Made by a program: the position numbers and the translations under genes. A stretch of DNA of 64,000 bases from Agapanthus africanus. Its lineage: Eukaryota; Streptophyta; Magnoliopsida; Asparagales; Amaryllidaceae. The DNA lies in the NCBI GenBank assembly GCA_030015575.1, contig JASDDO010000001.1, forward strand, positions 139,891,988-139,955,987. Direction: 5' to 3'. The notes beneath the pieces are model-generated. The model was given only the letters and a program-made list of their open reading frames with translations, was not told the origin of the DNA and did not search any database. This document shows, in pieces, positions 31,801-42,051 of this stretch (position 1 is its first letter; each line of letters starts with the position of its first letter).

Positions 31801-33746
31801 TTTTTCTTCATCACTGGGACGATGTTGGCGATCCATTCGGGGTACTGAACTTCTTGGATGAAGCCAGAGTCGATTAACTTTTTGACTTCGGTGTTTATGC
31901 TCATCTCAAGCTCGAGTCGCATTCTTCTCGGCGCCTGTTTGATCGGCTTGACGTCTGGGGATATTGCTAGTCTATGTACAGCAACTTCTGGATCTAGCCC
32001 CGGCATCTCGGAGTAGTTCCATGCGAAGCAATCTTTATGCTGCACAAGGACATCTTTTAACGCAGCCACCCTCTCTTCCGACAGCAGCTCGCTGACGAAT
32101 GTCGGTCGCGGATCATTTATTGTCCCTAACTCGATTTTCTTGAGGTTATCTGCAGTAGTATGGATTCTATCCTCCAGTTCTTTCGGAGCTGGGGGAAATT
32201 CTGAGATTACCTCATCGCTGCCGCTTTCAAAGCACCAAGGGAGGTTGTTCATGTCCTCGGACCCTTCTTTTAATATTGTTATCACATGGCAGGTGCGAAT
32301 TTTCTGCCAATCCCAATGCGGAGTTGGTTTTATCCTTGTGACTTCGGGTTCGTGCTTTTGCGGCGGCGCTACCCTCCAACTGTCAGACAACGCAAATTTG
32401 CCAAGCTGATATTGGTCCTCAACCCAATTCTTAAAGGTGAAACAATCTTCAAGCGGATGCCCTACTACTCGATGATAAGAGCAATAATTTGGGTTGGAGA
32501 CTTCGCCTGCTTGCTCAGGGTGTTTAGACTCTGGCAGAGTAAGCATTTGATGTTTTAGAGCAAGATCAAGTATTTTCCTTGTTTTGTTCCAAGGAAATGA
32601 GTATGCTCGACCCATTTTCTTCATAAGGGCTAGGTCAATAACGCTCGACTCTCGGATGCGTGGCTTCTTAGCTCTGTCTTGTGGTTGTCGAGCACCTTTT
32701 CGGCCCCTCGACTTGTTTTTGCTTTCGCGTCGAACCCTTTTTGTAGCAGGCTGACGTGGGGCAACATCTTCGTTCTTTACTGCCTGTCGAAGGAGACGCT
32801 GTGTCTTGGCTTTCTCATAGATTGCCATTTCACGATCGTGATCATCTCGGGCTTTTTGACTCGCATCCTTTATAAGTTTGCTCATCTGGTCTTCAGACGA
32901 TGGACTGGGCGGTTTTGTGTCAGGAACTTTTGCTGATTCAGGATTAGCGTCCTCCCATTGAGCGTCAGCCTCTTCATCGAAGTCATACATGGCATAACAG
33001 CTGTTTACTAGCTCCCGTTTCTTTGGTCGGATGTACCCAAGCCCTTTTGTTTCCGTTCTCCCGTTAGGCAGTTTGCATTGAGTCCCGGGAACGTTCCAGA
33101 CCTTGTCATAGAATTTGGCTTTTCTAACGGTCTGTGTGAAGGACATCCCCTGGCGCTTCAGTAGTTTCTTCAAACCTTCGGTATAATATCTGGGAAGACG
33201 GATAGGCTGAAGCCCGTCGAGCGTGGGATCTGTGCCATGCCAAATTTCTTTTTCCGCCTTGTTTTCTTCAGAGCGGTAGAATAGGATTGCCTTCTCGCCT
33301 TTTCGTCTGGGAAGGATATAGAATATCTGCAATTCTTCTACGCTGTTGGTGCCGAGTGCATCCAGTTCTTTGTAATGTTCAAGCGGCACCATGGTTATCT
33401 GTAGACTTCGCCCTTCATCAGCGGAGACTCGTATTGAAGGCCGAGCAGGGAATACAGCATGAACTTCATCCTCTGAATCACTACCGAAGATCAATGAGGG
33501 AACGGATGGTCCTGGCCTGGTGGATTGGGATGGACCTGAATAAATTATATCCTCCTCCTCCTCGGTGTCACTGCCGAAGACAGGGATGGTTGCGTTAGTT
33601 TTGTTCTCCGGTTTGTGACACCTTTCCATGTCTTCGAAACTCGGTAAGAAGTATTTGGCATCTTCATACTTGCGAACTTCGTTCACGGAAAACGGATTCA
33701 ACTCTCCTACCAGTGTGTACTCGAGGCCGTCCCTAGAATACTTCAT
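28803..33746 (-). CDS. Gypsy-Z Pol: RT, RNase H, second RNase H, integrase
   Basis: 1647 residues, open throughout. A long linker carries a CCHC-like motif CSYHRVVGHPLEDC (about 419). Reverse transcriptase (about 587-850) has VRICVDFRDLNKA and an intact YIDD (about 753). The gypsy-type RNase H lacks the usual DASD aspartate (it reads LILYTTALEG). The second, archaeal-type RNase H (about 1045-1180) has YFDGAS, NNEAEYEALI, YGDSQLV and KADALA, a full catalytic set. Integrase (about 1310-1600) has CHSCQ, TDIVGP (about 1364), DNGPAF and NGLAEAFNK, giving D,D,E. The start given is only the first Met after a TAG at 33789. The true polyprotein begins upstream with protease. Confidence 0.95.
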   Translation of the reverse strand: MKYSRDGLEYTLVGELNPFSVNEVRKYEDAKYFLPSFEDMERCHKPENKTNATIPVFGSDTEEEEDIIYSGPSQSTRPGPSVPSLIFGSDSEDEVHAVFPARPSIRVSADEGRSLQITMVPLEHYKELDALGTNSVEELQIFYILPRRKGEKAILFYRSEENKAEKEIWHGTDPTLDGLQPIRLPRYYTEGLKKLLKRQGMSFTQTVRKAKFYDKVWNVPGTQCKLPNGRTETKGLGYIRPKKRELVNSCYAMYDFDEEADAQWEDANPESAKVPDTKPPSPSSEDQMSKLIKDASQKARDDHDREMAIYEKAKTQRLLRQAVKNEDVAPRQPATKRVRRESKNKSRGRKGARQPQDRAKKPRIRESSVIDLALMKKMGRAYSFPWNKTRKILDLALKHQMLTLPESKHPEQAGEVSNPNYCSYHRVVGHPLEDCFTFKNWVEDQYQLGKFALSDSWRVAPPQKHEPEVTRIKPTPHWDWQKIRTCHVITILKEGSEDMNNLPWCFESGSDEVISEFPPAPKELEDRIHTTADNLKKIELGTINDPRPTFVSELLSEERVAALKDVLVQHKDCFAWNYSEMPGLDPEVAVHRLAISPDVKPIKQAPRRMRLELEMSINTEVKKLIDSGFIQEVQYPEWIANIVPVMKKNGTVRICVDFRDLNKACPKDDFPVPVTELMIDNTSTHEVFSFMDGSSGYNQIKMHPEDQKHTAFRTPLGIFCYKVMPFGLKNAGATYQRAMTKIFDDLIHEIVECYIDDLVVKSKSYEEHLEHLKTVFQRLRQYNLKMNPLKCAFGVSSGKFLGFIVRHRGIEIDPSKIKAIMEMPPPRTLKQLRSLQGKLAYIRRFIANLSGKCRPYSHLMKKGTPFVWDQKCQGALDEIKQYLQNPPVLAAPVKGKPLILYTTALEGSLGALWAQENDQGKERALYYLSRVLLGAESNYSPIEKHCLALIFAITKLRHYALAHEVRLISKVDPLKYLMSKPILTGRLAKWALLLMEFSITYQPLRAVKGQAIADFLAEHPIPADSPLNRDLPDRHAFDAIDSGDTRWELYFDGASSMKKHKQNTPMIKSGVGLIFVTPQGGIMRFAFSLTEPRTNNEAEYEALIAGLEIAIDMGIEDLLIYGDSQLVVSQVNGDYQTCKPELVKYGEKVQQLLAQIPSYTLESIPRAENSKADALAKLAKELADENLDDVRIVIQSRRVLAPAEIPPKSSEEKGANEEATLQIKDHEKTEDWREVFIDYFRFHRMPEEASIRHQLVKRALSFAFVNDTLYKRSFDSLWLRCLGPDEAKRVVQEVHDGLCGSHQAGPKMKLKIKRMGYYWPTMMQDCLEYARQCHSCQIHGDFIHQHPNPLHPTVASWPFEMWGTDIVGPIEPASSKGHRFILATTDYFSKWAEAVPLREVKTENILHFFRTHVIYRFGTPRRIISDNGPAFRSHKISRFAQQHNIDWRYSSVYNPRANGLAEAFNKTLTKIIKKTVSRNKKDWHERLQEALWAYRTTFKTATNTTPYALVFGTEAVLPLEIELPSLRVAVHYELTDEENAHLRFEELDALDEIRLLAQQNLEAYKAKMTRSYERLSRPRTFHQGELVLVVNRPMIPNRAKRGKFEPNYEGPYIIDKVYQGGAYLLMDMHGERSFRPINGRFLKKYYA

Positions 33747-33788
33747 GCACTGATGCTGTGTAGAAGGGATGATATTGTACTCGTGTAG

Positions 33789-34823
33789 CTATGGTCGGCC
33801 GAGCAGAGCATTGTAGCATGTCTTGGCGTCTATAACATGGAATTTGATGTCTGTGACGAGCACCCCGAAGCGTAGCGTCAATATCACAGATCCAAGAGTC
33901 TTTGAGGATTGAGAGTCGAAACCGGAGATGGTGATTTTGTCCCGGGCGAGGTGTTGGACACTCATGCAAATCTCCTTTAACACTCGCACATTGAGTAAAT
34001 TGACAGACGATCCGTTATCGACCAAGATTTTTCCTATCTTTATGTCATGGCAGTATCCTGAGACATAAAGGAGGCGATTGTGTTCACACGTCCCGAGGAG
34101 AAGGTCTTCATCACCAAAAGCAACGTCGGCTGTGTGCACCTCCTCCAATTCATCCTTCATCTTTTGTTCGGCTAGGAAGGCTTGGAACTGGTCCGGATCT
34201 TGTAGGGCCTTAATCAAAGAATCCCTCGCCTCTTTTGATAGCAATAGGGCATCGAGAATGCTGAGTTGTGAGGGTAGCTTCCTCAGATGCGCCAAGACAT
34301 TGTAATCTACTTTATTCCTTTTGGGGGGATTCTTGGTGGTTAACTCTTCCGCAACTTGGTCATCCAAAGTGATGTCTTCAGAGACCTTCTCTTTCCCTTT
34401 GTTTTTCTTATTCAAGGGTCCGAGGTTCCTTTCAGGCAATGTCCGATTTCGCAGCTGTATATTTTTGCAAGACTTCGGTTCTTCTTCTTTTCCCGAAGTG
34501 GATTCTTCGAAAAGGGGGCTAAGCTCTAGCTCCTCATCAGAGTCGCTCCCGAATGTAGGCACTTGTGACCTGGTAGTGTTAACCATGTGACAATTGCCGG
34601 CAGTTCTTTCAAGCTCTTTGGTCGTGTTTCTTTGCTCCCGACGAATTTTACGTTTTTCCTGTTTAAAACGTTGTCGATTAGCGACGTATCCTTGCCACCA
34701 TCCATTGAAAGCCTTGCACTCTTGTGTAGGATGCGAGACCTTCTGATGATATAAGCAATAAGAGGGGTGTCTTTCTACCACACCAGTAATTTTTCCTTCA
34801 GAGGATGGTAGCTTCATGCCCAT
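33789..34823 (-). pseudogene. Gypsy-Z protease segment, ended by a stop
   Basis: 344 residues in the same frame as Pol. A CCHC-like CLYHQKVSHPTQEC lies near the N terminus. The retroviral-type aspartic protease shows ILVDNGSSVNLL (about 268) and ends YNALLGRP. The following codon is TAG where tryptophan (TGG) is expected in this family, so a single G-to-A type change separates protease from RT. Upstream of the first Met the frame meets TAA at 34851-34853, and Gag is in another frame. How protease-Pol is expressed is therefore unclear. Confidence 0.9.
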
Positions 34824-34860
34824 TGATATGGCCTTAGCAAACCTCTTTTTTTATCTTGAA

Positions 34861-37595
34861 TTAGCTTTTGTCAGCGTTGAAGGCATTTTGCTCCAGCGGG
34901 ATCATTTCAGCTCCTTCCTCAAGTCGCTGACGCTTGGCCCTTTCGAATATAGCCGTCTCACATTCTCGATCAGCCTTGCTTTTCAACCGAGCTTCATTAA
35001 GAAACGCGCTAATCATTTCAACTGGTAACCCTGGGGTTCCTGATTCGGCATTTGCCCCCAGCGTTTCAGTGCCAGAGGTCTCTACATCATTCGTGACCGA
35101 ATGAGAGATCATGTGACAGCTCGCCACATACTCCTCGGATTCGTCCGATGAATTCTCTCCCTCATCTTCTTTTTGGAAGACGTGATCAAGGAAATCTTGT
35201 AGCGTAATGGGAGTCCGTGCCTTTTGGTTGTACTCATCCAGCGCATCGATTTGCTTTTGTAAGTCCGTGCGCTTGTCACCAGGCTTCACGGGCTTCTTAG
35301 ATTTCTTCTTCTTCTTTTTCGAAGATTTTGACGGCTGACTATGAGTGCTTGAACTGCCACCATCGGTCTTCGGAATCGGTCGTGGCTTCAACATCCCCTC
35401 AATAACCTGCGGTTCCAAGGGGTTCTTCCACTTGACCGCTGGACAGGTCTGAAGATCATTTAGCATTCTCCTCGTTTTGGCTGATAATACAACCTCCCAG
35501 GGAGTTTCTTCAATAACAGAGCATGTTGCCCCCAGCGTATTCGTCCCCTTAGAGGTGTGGGGCTGCGGAGGATTCACCTTCCATTTGTCAGATAGCGCAA
35601 ATTTGCCTTGACGGTACTGGTTCTCAAGCCAATTCTTGAAAACGTAGCAATCCTCAATCGGATGGCCTAGCACTCGATGATAAGGGCAGTAATTGGGCTC
35701 ATTGGCGTCGTTCGGTTGCAACGGACGTTTTGGATCTGGCAGATTTATGAGTCTGTTGCGCAACGCCAGCTCGAATAGCCTCCTTGTTTTATCGCGGGGG
35801 AAAGAGTAAGGGCGTCCCATCCGGTCCTCAAGGGGTACGTATGGGCGTGTATTGTTTGGACGAGCGACCGGCTTCGAGTCGCTCGGTTGTTGTTGGGCAT
35901 TAGCGACAATGATCGCTTTTCCCTTTCCTTTGTCGTTTCTGGAGTCCGGTTTCGGGAGAGGGGGTTTATGGCCCATCTGGTCCATCTGCGCTAATTTGTC
36001 GATCAAAGCCTGGAAGGAAGTCGGCTTGAAGAACATCATAAACTGTGAAATGGTTGCTTGTGGATCGAGTGTTCCAACAAACATTCCCACCGCTGGAGCT
36101 TCTTCTATGCGCTGTTCGCACTTCGACCATAGATTTCGCCACCGTATAGCGTACTGAACCCATGTCTCGCCGGGTTTTACTCTGGCATTGATCAGTGCCG
36201 TCATCGGGGTACGCTCACTGGCACTTGCAAAACGTTGGGTGAAGAGCAGTTCCATCTCCGCAAAGGTTTTAATAGAGTCATTGGGAAGCTCAGAATACCA
36301 TTCAAACGCCGTGTCTGATAAGCTTCCAACAAACTGGCGAAGTAACAACTTGTCGTCGCCGCCTGTATTACCGCAAAGCGCCCTGAACTGGGCAACATGT
36401 TGATGGGGATTGCCGGTCCCTTTGTAAACATGAAACTTGGGAATCGTGTAACCCGGCGGGTACTTGATTTGGTCATACCAGCCCGGATATGGCCGCCCCG
36501 TTTTCACGATCTGACCGGCTGCTTCAGTCGCCTGATGCACCCGTATTTGTTGGGCAATATATTCATCCAAATCAGCTTTTGATATGGTATCCTCTTTAGC
36601 TGCGGATAGAGCCGGTGGAGGATTCGATGTCTCTCCCCTATCATCTTCAAGAATGATCGGGGGATCTCCAGCAGGTGGATCTGGTTGAATCATCATACCC
36701 ACCATATCCTGGAACAGGAGGGCCATTTTCTTTATGTTGGCTGCCTGTTCCGCAGCCTCTTTATCTTTCTTCTCTAGCACGCGCCGAAGGAATTCGGCGT
36801 CCGTCTCTTGTTCTTGACGTTCTTTTGAGGATGTTTCCGGGGTTTCTTTCGGCCCAGTGAGTGCAGCCATTGTGGTCATCATCTCCTGGAGCTTTTGTTG
36901 CTGCTCCTGAGCCTTGGTCACTGATCGGGTGAGCGGTCGGGGACCCGTAGAAGTACGGCTTTCTTCCTTTCCAGAAGCCATGTAAACCGTATGAACAATT
37001 ATGCCCCCTGACTTGGGGCGTTTAGGTTCACCATTGTTAACTCTTGCTGCTGATGCGGGAGCTTTCTCTGGCCTCCTTCTTTTGTGGGCCATCGAGGTTA
37101 AAGGAGCCGTTGTAGTGGGCATCCTAGCAACTGTCATCCCCTGCTGTTTAATGGGGCAGTTTTTGTTATTCTCCACCTTCGCCTTTTTCTGGTGACGCAA
37201 GTGGTCTGGATCGATCACGGAGTCTTGAACCCTCCGCCATACTTTATAAACTTTTGAGGATAGCCGTTGAGGGGGCTGTTCTTGTTTTGTTTCTGGAACT
37301 CTCTCCGCAGGTGGAGGAGATCTTTTCAACGTAGCAATTGGAGAGTTCTTTCTCACCTTCCTCAGCAATTCAAAGCTGTTCCCAGTTGGAACAGCAGCGT
37401 TGACCTCCACCATTGGAGCAGGTGGGGTTAGCCCTGAGGGAGAGTTGCCCCCTGCTTTTCTCACTCGTCGCCAATGGCGACGTCGCGCACGACGAGCCGT
37501 TGGGACTGGCTCGGAAATCGAGATGGTTTCTTGTTGCCCCCTGTTTGAGTGTGGGGTAACTGCCGATGTCAGCCTATCGAAGACTGATGCCTTTT
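34861..37595 (-). CDS. Gypsy-Z Gag, main part
   Basis: The open frame gives 867 residues from the first Met at 37464 but continues upstream to about 37595, where a frameshift joins the N-terminal part. The retrotransposon Gag domain lies at about residues 320-480 (YPPGYTIPKFHVYKGTGNP, FASASERTPMTALIN, WRNLWSKCEQR). A CCHC-like CPYHRVLGHPIEDC is at about 592-605. Proline/lysine-rich tails follow, including KKKKKKSKKP. It ends in a TAA 38 bases before the protease Met. Gag forms the particle and binds the RNA. Confidence 0.9.
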
Positions 37596-38021
37596 GACCA
37601 GCTGGGGAGGATTGGGAGCCGTCAATCTTGTGAAGGCCGACTCTCTGATGGGAGAAGCCGCTTTAACGACCTCCAAAGCAGCGGCCGTTGCCCTCTTTGG
37701 GACGGCCACTTTATAGTTCTGACCTAGCCTGGTAAAAACGGAGGCTGTCGGCTTAGTAGCGGGCGACCCGTTGACAGGGGTCGTGGTAGCGGTAAGCCGG
37801 TCAAATACCGACTTCTTGTTCGCTTCCGGTGCGGATATCGGCATAGAGAAGCTTGCAGGTGGGATCATGGTCCCGAAAAATAGGCCGGTGGTGGCCTGGG
37901 TCACCTGCTCTACCGGCAGAGCAAGGAAAGAGGCCGCTTGGGGCCCATATGTTACACCTCTCGGTGAGGTGGAGCGTCCGTTGCAGTGGTGCTTCGCGCA
38001 TTTGGTGCAGTGAGAATCCAT
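37569..38021 (-). pseudogene. Gypsy-Z Gag N-terminal part, frameshifted
   Basis: From the Met at 38021 (MDSHCTKCAKHHC) this frame runs to a stop at 37569. It overlaps the main Gag frame near 37590, where a one-base shift joins them. It contains a Cys/His cluster (CTKCAKHHC) and a repeated linear motif: SVFDRL, SVFTRL and SAFTRL here, with a fourth, SVFDRL, just past the frameshift. The Gypsy-Y gag has SVFHRL at the corresponding place near 63940, so the motif is conserved. An alternative upstream Met lies at 38084. Confidence 0.75.
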
Positions 38022-38150
38022 GGATGCTTGAGTTCTGCGCCAGACAAAAAAACCAAATCTTAGCAACTTGAAATCCGAAGGCAACCATTTAACAAACCGC
38101 GATGGGTTCGCGAAGACGACACACGAAGTGTGGAGTGGAAAGAGGAAAAG

Positions 38151-38168
38151 GTCCCACCGGGCGTGCCA
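38151..38168 (-). promoter_or_regulatory. Primer binding site of Gypsy-Z
   Basis: The minus strand reads TGGCACGCCCGGTGGGAC, five bases (GATTC) after the LTR end. TGG fits pairing with a tRNA CCA end. The specific tRNA is not assigned. Confidence 0.8.
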
Positions 38169-38173
38169 GAATC

Positions 38174-40554
38174 TGTTCCCCTCCGAACGGCGGCCTGGAC
38201 GTTAGGGCGTCCGTGCCTGAGGTTCGGGGCAGATGCTATTTGGTTTTATCCGTCTATCTCTCCGAAGATGCCAAGTTGATTTATGGCACCGTGGGTCGGA
38301 GGTTTAGACGGATGCGGCCGATGTAGCAGACTTCGTCAGATTCCCCCTCAGGGTGAGGGGTTTTTGATTGTGGGGACGCTCTTCCTGCAGGCGCAAGCCC
38401 CTGCAGTTAATTACGCTACCGCATCGCGGTAACAACTTTCTCCTTCTCCAGAATTTCACTTCGTGTCGTGTGTGTTTGTTTTGTTTGTGGTTGCCCGTGG
38501 ATTGTATACGGAGACTGAGTAATACCGTCGCCCGTAGGACGTGGATTAGTCCAAATCCGTATTTATTTAGATTCGGGTTTGGTGTTTTCAGTTTAAAGAT
38601 GCATTAGTCGCGTTGCGGCTAAGATCAACTTAAACGTTCGTCAAGGATACGTTAGTCCTGTTTTGGGCTAAGATTCGACTTGACGTAGTGATTGATTTAA
38701 TTATCCGGCCGTCGGGACTCGTCACCTCTCTAACGTCGTTGAGGGATTACAACGACAGGCGTCGGAGGAGTTCAGAGATGTACCCTTGAACCAAAGTTGA
38801 TTTGGGGTTTTATTGTTTATTTAAAGATCTAAGGACACGTTAACCATATTTGGGGTTAAGATCAACTTAGACGGGACCGTTTAGATCCAACAAAAGAGCG
38901 TTTGGGCCCTATTGTGCCAGTTTAGGGACGTGGTGGTCCATTGCCAGTTTAGGGACGTGGTGGTCCATCATTGGTTTAGGGACGTTTCGGTCCGATATTA
39001 GTTTAGGGAAGTTTCGGTCCGATATTAGTTTAGGGACGTTTCGGTCCGATTAGATAAGTGGTCGTTGGGACCCGTCACCTCTTTGACGTCGTTGAGGAAT
39101 TACAACGAGGGATGTCAAAGGAGTTCGGAGATGTACCCTCGAACCGGTCGTGAATTGGTTTAGGGGAGCCATTTTGCTCAATCAATTTAATTTTAAGGAC
39201 TTACAGCCAGGATTGGGTTAAGTCCAATTTTTATTTATTTATTTTAGGCTTTGCCTGACTAATCCAAACAGGGCTCTGCCCCTTTATTATTTTTGCAATT
39301 TGATTTGGGTCAGGCCCTCAAGAATTTTCCAAACAGGGCTCTGCCCTTTTTTTTTTTTTGTGATTTGATTTGGGCTAGGCCCTCAAGAATTTTTCAAACA
39401 GGGCTCTGCCCTTTTATTATTTTTGTGATTTGATTTTGGCCAGGCCCTCAAGAATTTTTCAAACAGGGCTCTGCCCTTTTATTATTTTTTTTTTTGTGAT
39501 TTGATTTGGGCTAGGCCCTCAAGAATTTTTCAAACAGGGCTCTGCCCTTTTATTATTTTTGTGATTTGATTTGGGCCAGGCCCTCAAGAATTTTTCAAAC
39601 AGGGCTCTGCCCTTTTATTATTTTTTGTGATTTGATTTGGGCCAGGCCCTTTTAAATAATGAGTTGCACTTGTGCAGAAACTCAAGAATTTTCCAGATTT
39701 AAGAACAAAAGTGCATAGCACTTTTGATCTAAATTTGGATCAAAGGAAAACAAGTTCTTCTTGTTTTCCCTGATTTTACAGAACCAAGGGTTCATATCAA
39801 GTGCAAGGCACTATTTATTATTCCTTCATTTTTTTTTATCTTCTGTTCTTCAAAGATTTTTCTCTTCTTCAAAAGAAGTTTTTTACCTTTTTCTCTTTTT
39901 TTTGTTCTTGATTAATCTTCAAGAGTTCTTTCTCTTCTTTTTTTTAATGCCAGAAGTTGATTCTTCTTCTTGATTGATGATGCCTTTTGAATGAGGCCTG
40001 GGGTCTTATTTATAGTGCTCACAAATTTGTTTAATTTGTTAACAAAATCTTTCCTGAATGATTTTGGGAATTTTCCCACCATTGGATCTTTGATCCAAAG
40101 GCAGAAGAAAATCTTCTGGTTTTGGAAAGAACAGAAAAGATTTCATCAAATTTTCATTCTGTTTCTGCGCAACTCCACACTGAATGATACGTGTCGCGCA
40201 GTGGAAGGCTTGCGCAACGGTGCTTGCGCAACTGCGCAGACACGTGTCGCGCAGTAATCCCCTTGCGCAACGGTGCTTGCGCAACTGCGCAGACACGTGT
40301 CGCGCAGGTGTGCACTTGCGCAACCGTGCTTGCGCAACTGCGCAGACACGTGTCGCGCAGCGATGCGCTTGCGCAACAGTGCTTGCGCAATTTGCGCAGA
40401 CACGTGTCGCGCAGCGGTGCGCTTGCGCAACTGCGCAGAGACGTGTCGCACTGTGGACCGCTTGCGCACTGCGCAACGCACGGAATTTGAAGCGTTGCTT
40501 CAGAAAATTTGAATTTTCAAAATTCAAATGAGTCTTGCTCAGATTGGGGGAACA
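38174..40554 (-). repeat. Gypsy-Z 5' LTR
   Basis: 2381 bases and nearly identical to 17761-20148. Differences are scattered substitutions, T-run lengths and the spacer sequences of the G-box units (40240-40330). It contains the promoter that would transcribe gag-pol. Confidence 0.97.
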
Positions 40555-40559
40555 CCCCT

Positions 40560-42036
40560 GACTTTGGTCAAATGATAATACGACTGTCCCAAACTAACTC
40601 ATCTATCTATGCAACAAATGAATACCCAGCAGCTACCAAATACTATGCCTTGACTTTGACCAAAATGCATAGCTTGAATACTACTGAATACCCAAATGAA
40701 ATGACGGAGGGCTACGAATGGTTTTGGCGAAACCGTGAACGTAGTGAACTTGATATGATCGAAGGAACCTGATAGCTTTTTTTTAAAAAGGAGTGGTTAA
40801 AGCTTCGCAATTTAAAAAATATCCTCTGTTTTAAAATAACCGAGTGGTTTCTTTTAAACTGTTCCAACGATTCAACTTTGGTTTATTTTCTTTGCATTAA
40901 TAATAATGCGTCCCATCAATTAACATATCATTGCAGAAAACAACGAAAATACAACGTCTTCTTATGCCATCTGCATTCGCCACTGGGTCCCGTCATCGCC
41001 CGTTAGGTTACTTAACTAACGACAGAGCGGGGGTTGGGCTAGCGAGGGTGTAAAACATAAGTGACGTCCAAATAGCTATCATATATAGATATTGTACATT
41101 CGTCGGACTCAATAATAGGCATTCCAGAACACAGATGAACATTATTGGATATACAAGCAATCCGCATTTCCTTTGAGCCTGCAGCGAAAGACAGATTACA
41201 TAGTTGTGATGAATAGCCATTACCCCACCCTAGACCCCTACGGATACGGCAAACTACCCGCCAAGTACCCGAAGTGAAGCGGTCTCCCTCAACAACGTAA
41301 GTAGGCCACTAAACACTTCAAAATACCCGATAGTTTGTGTACCCCACCTTGGGTCTATCCTAGAAGCAAAAACAGTAAAAGAAATAATACAACGGTGGCT
41401 ACAACCGCAACATGAATGTGCCCCGTAAAAGAATATTACATCATATTACAATTATATCGAATGAATGAATATAGAAACCCATCTCAAACCCCGGCTAATC
41501 ATCACAACAATCCAATCAAGTTCATAATCACAAACAGTAAAATCATTACAGAAATGTGCAACCCCCTACCAACCGACATACTAGCAGTTAGGGGAGGTTT
41601 ACGAACACATTATACAGTTCACAGATATAATCAAATTAGCAAACATCGTATAATTTCGATCGAGGAAACACATTAGATTCTACTCCAAAACTTCTCTGTG
41701 CACCTGAGACTTGAGCAGAAAATAAACATTCCAGAAAATACAAAAACATCACAGAAGAGTTACTAGGGAAAATTGGGCTGAATCGGCTTCAACTCGGCCG
41801 CGGATCCGCGGCGGATCGGTGGGATCGGCCGCGGTTCCGCGGCTGTTTGGAAGATTCATGCACCCAATTTTCTCCAATAATCTTATATTTTCCTGCATGT
41901 ATTTTTAGAGGTCCCTGAAAAAATTTTAGACCTCATTTTAAATTCGACAGAAACTTGGTGATTTCGATGTTTTTTCCGGTTCGTTTTGCGTTCAAAATTC
42001 TAACGACTTTGCTAATAAGTTAGTTATTGTTTAGCG
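40560..42036 (-). other. Copia-B leader, primer-site-proximal part
   Basis: Noncoding. It resumes the hairpin trio cut by Gypsy-Z (third unit CTATGC...GCATAG at 40643-40672) and then aligns loosely with 3900-5270 of Copia-A. It includes the landmark TGGATTCCACGGTC-type block (degenerate at 41185) and the GC hairpin. The duplicated block of Copia-A and Copia-C is not recognisable here. Confidence 0.75.
41798..41842 (-). other. GC-rich leader hairpin of Copia-B
   Basis: Arms 41798-41817 and 41823-41842 pair at 18 of 20 positions around five bases. The outer half is CCGCGGATCCGCGG opposite CCGCGGTTCCGCGG and the inner half is GGATC/GATCG. It lies 194 bases from the primer site. Confidence 0.75.
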
Positions 42037-42050
42037 AGTCTCCGATACCA
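42037..42050 (-). promoter_or_regulatory. Primer binding site of Copia-B
   Basis: The minus strand reads TGGTATCGGAGACT beside the 5' LTR. It matches the initiator tRNA-Met site with changes (TGGTATCAGAG expected). Confidence 0.75.
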
Positions 42051-42051
42051 C

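Larger units (their letters stand above)
17761..40554 (-). mobile_element. Gypsy-Z, complete 22.8 kb Tat-type Ty3/gypsy element
   Basis: The LTRs (17761-20148 and 38174-40554) begin TGTTCCCC and end GGGGAACA. Identical 5 bp duplications CCCCT flank the element (17756-17760, 40555-40559). Minus-strand order is 5' LTR, primer site, gag, protease, RT-RNase H-second RNase H-integrase, noncoding repeats, antisense gene, polypurine tract, 3' LTR. The second RNase H places it in the Tat group. The LTRs are nearly identical and it interrupts every other layer it meets, so it is the youngest insertion here. Confidence 0.95.

Noticed and set aside
33786-33791. Programmed readthrough of the TAG between protease and RT
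   Set aside because: The stop sits in a conserved position where Trp (TGG) is expected and the following CTA does not match known readthrough contexts. A simple mutation is more likely.
34845-34860. A-run AAAAAAAG between gag and protease as a frameshift signal
   Set aside because: The gag frame has already stopped before the run and the pol frame has its own TAA within it, so neither simple -1 nor +1 slippage there would join the frames.
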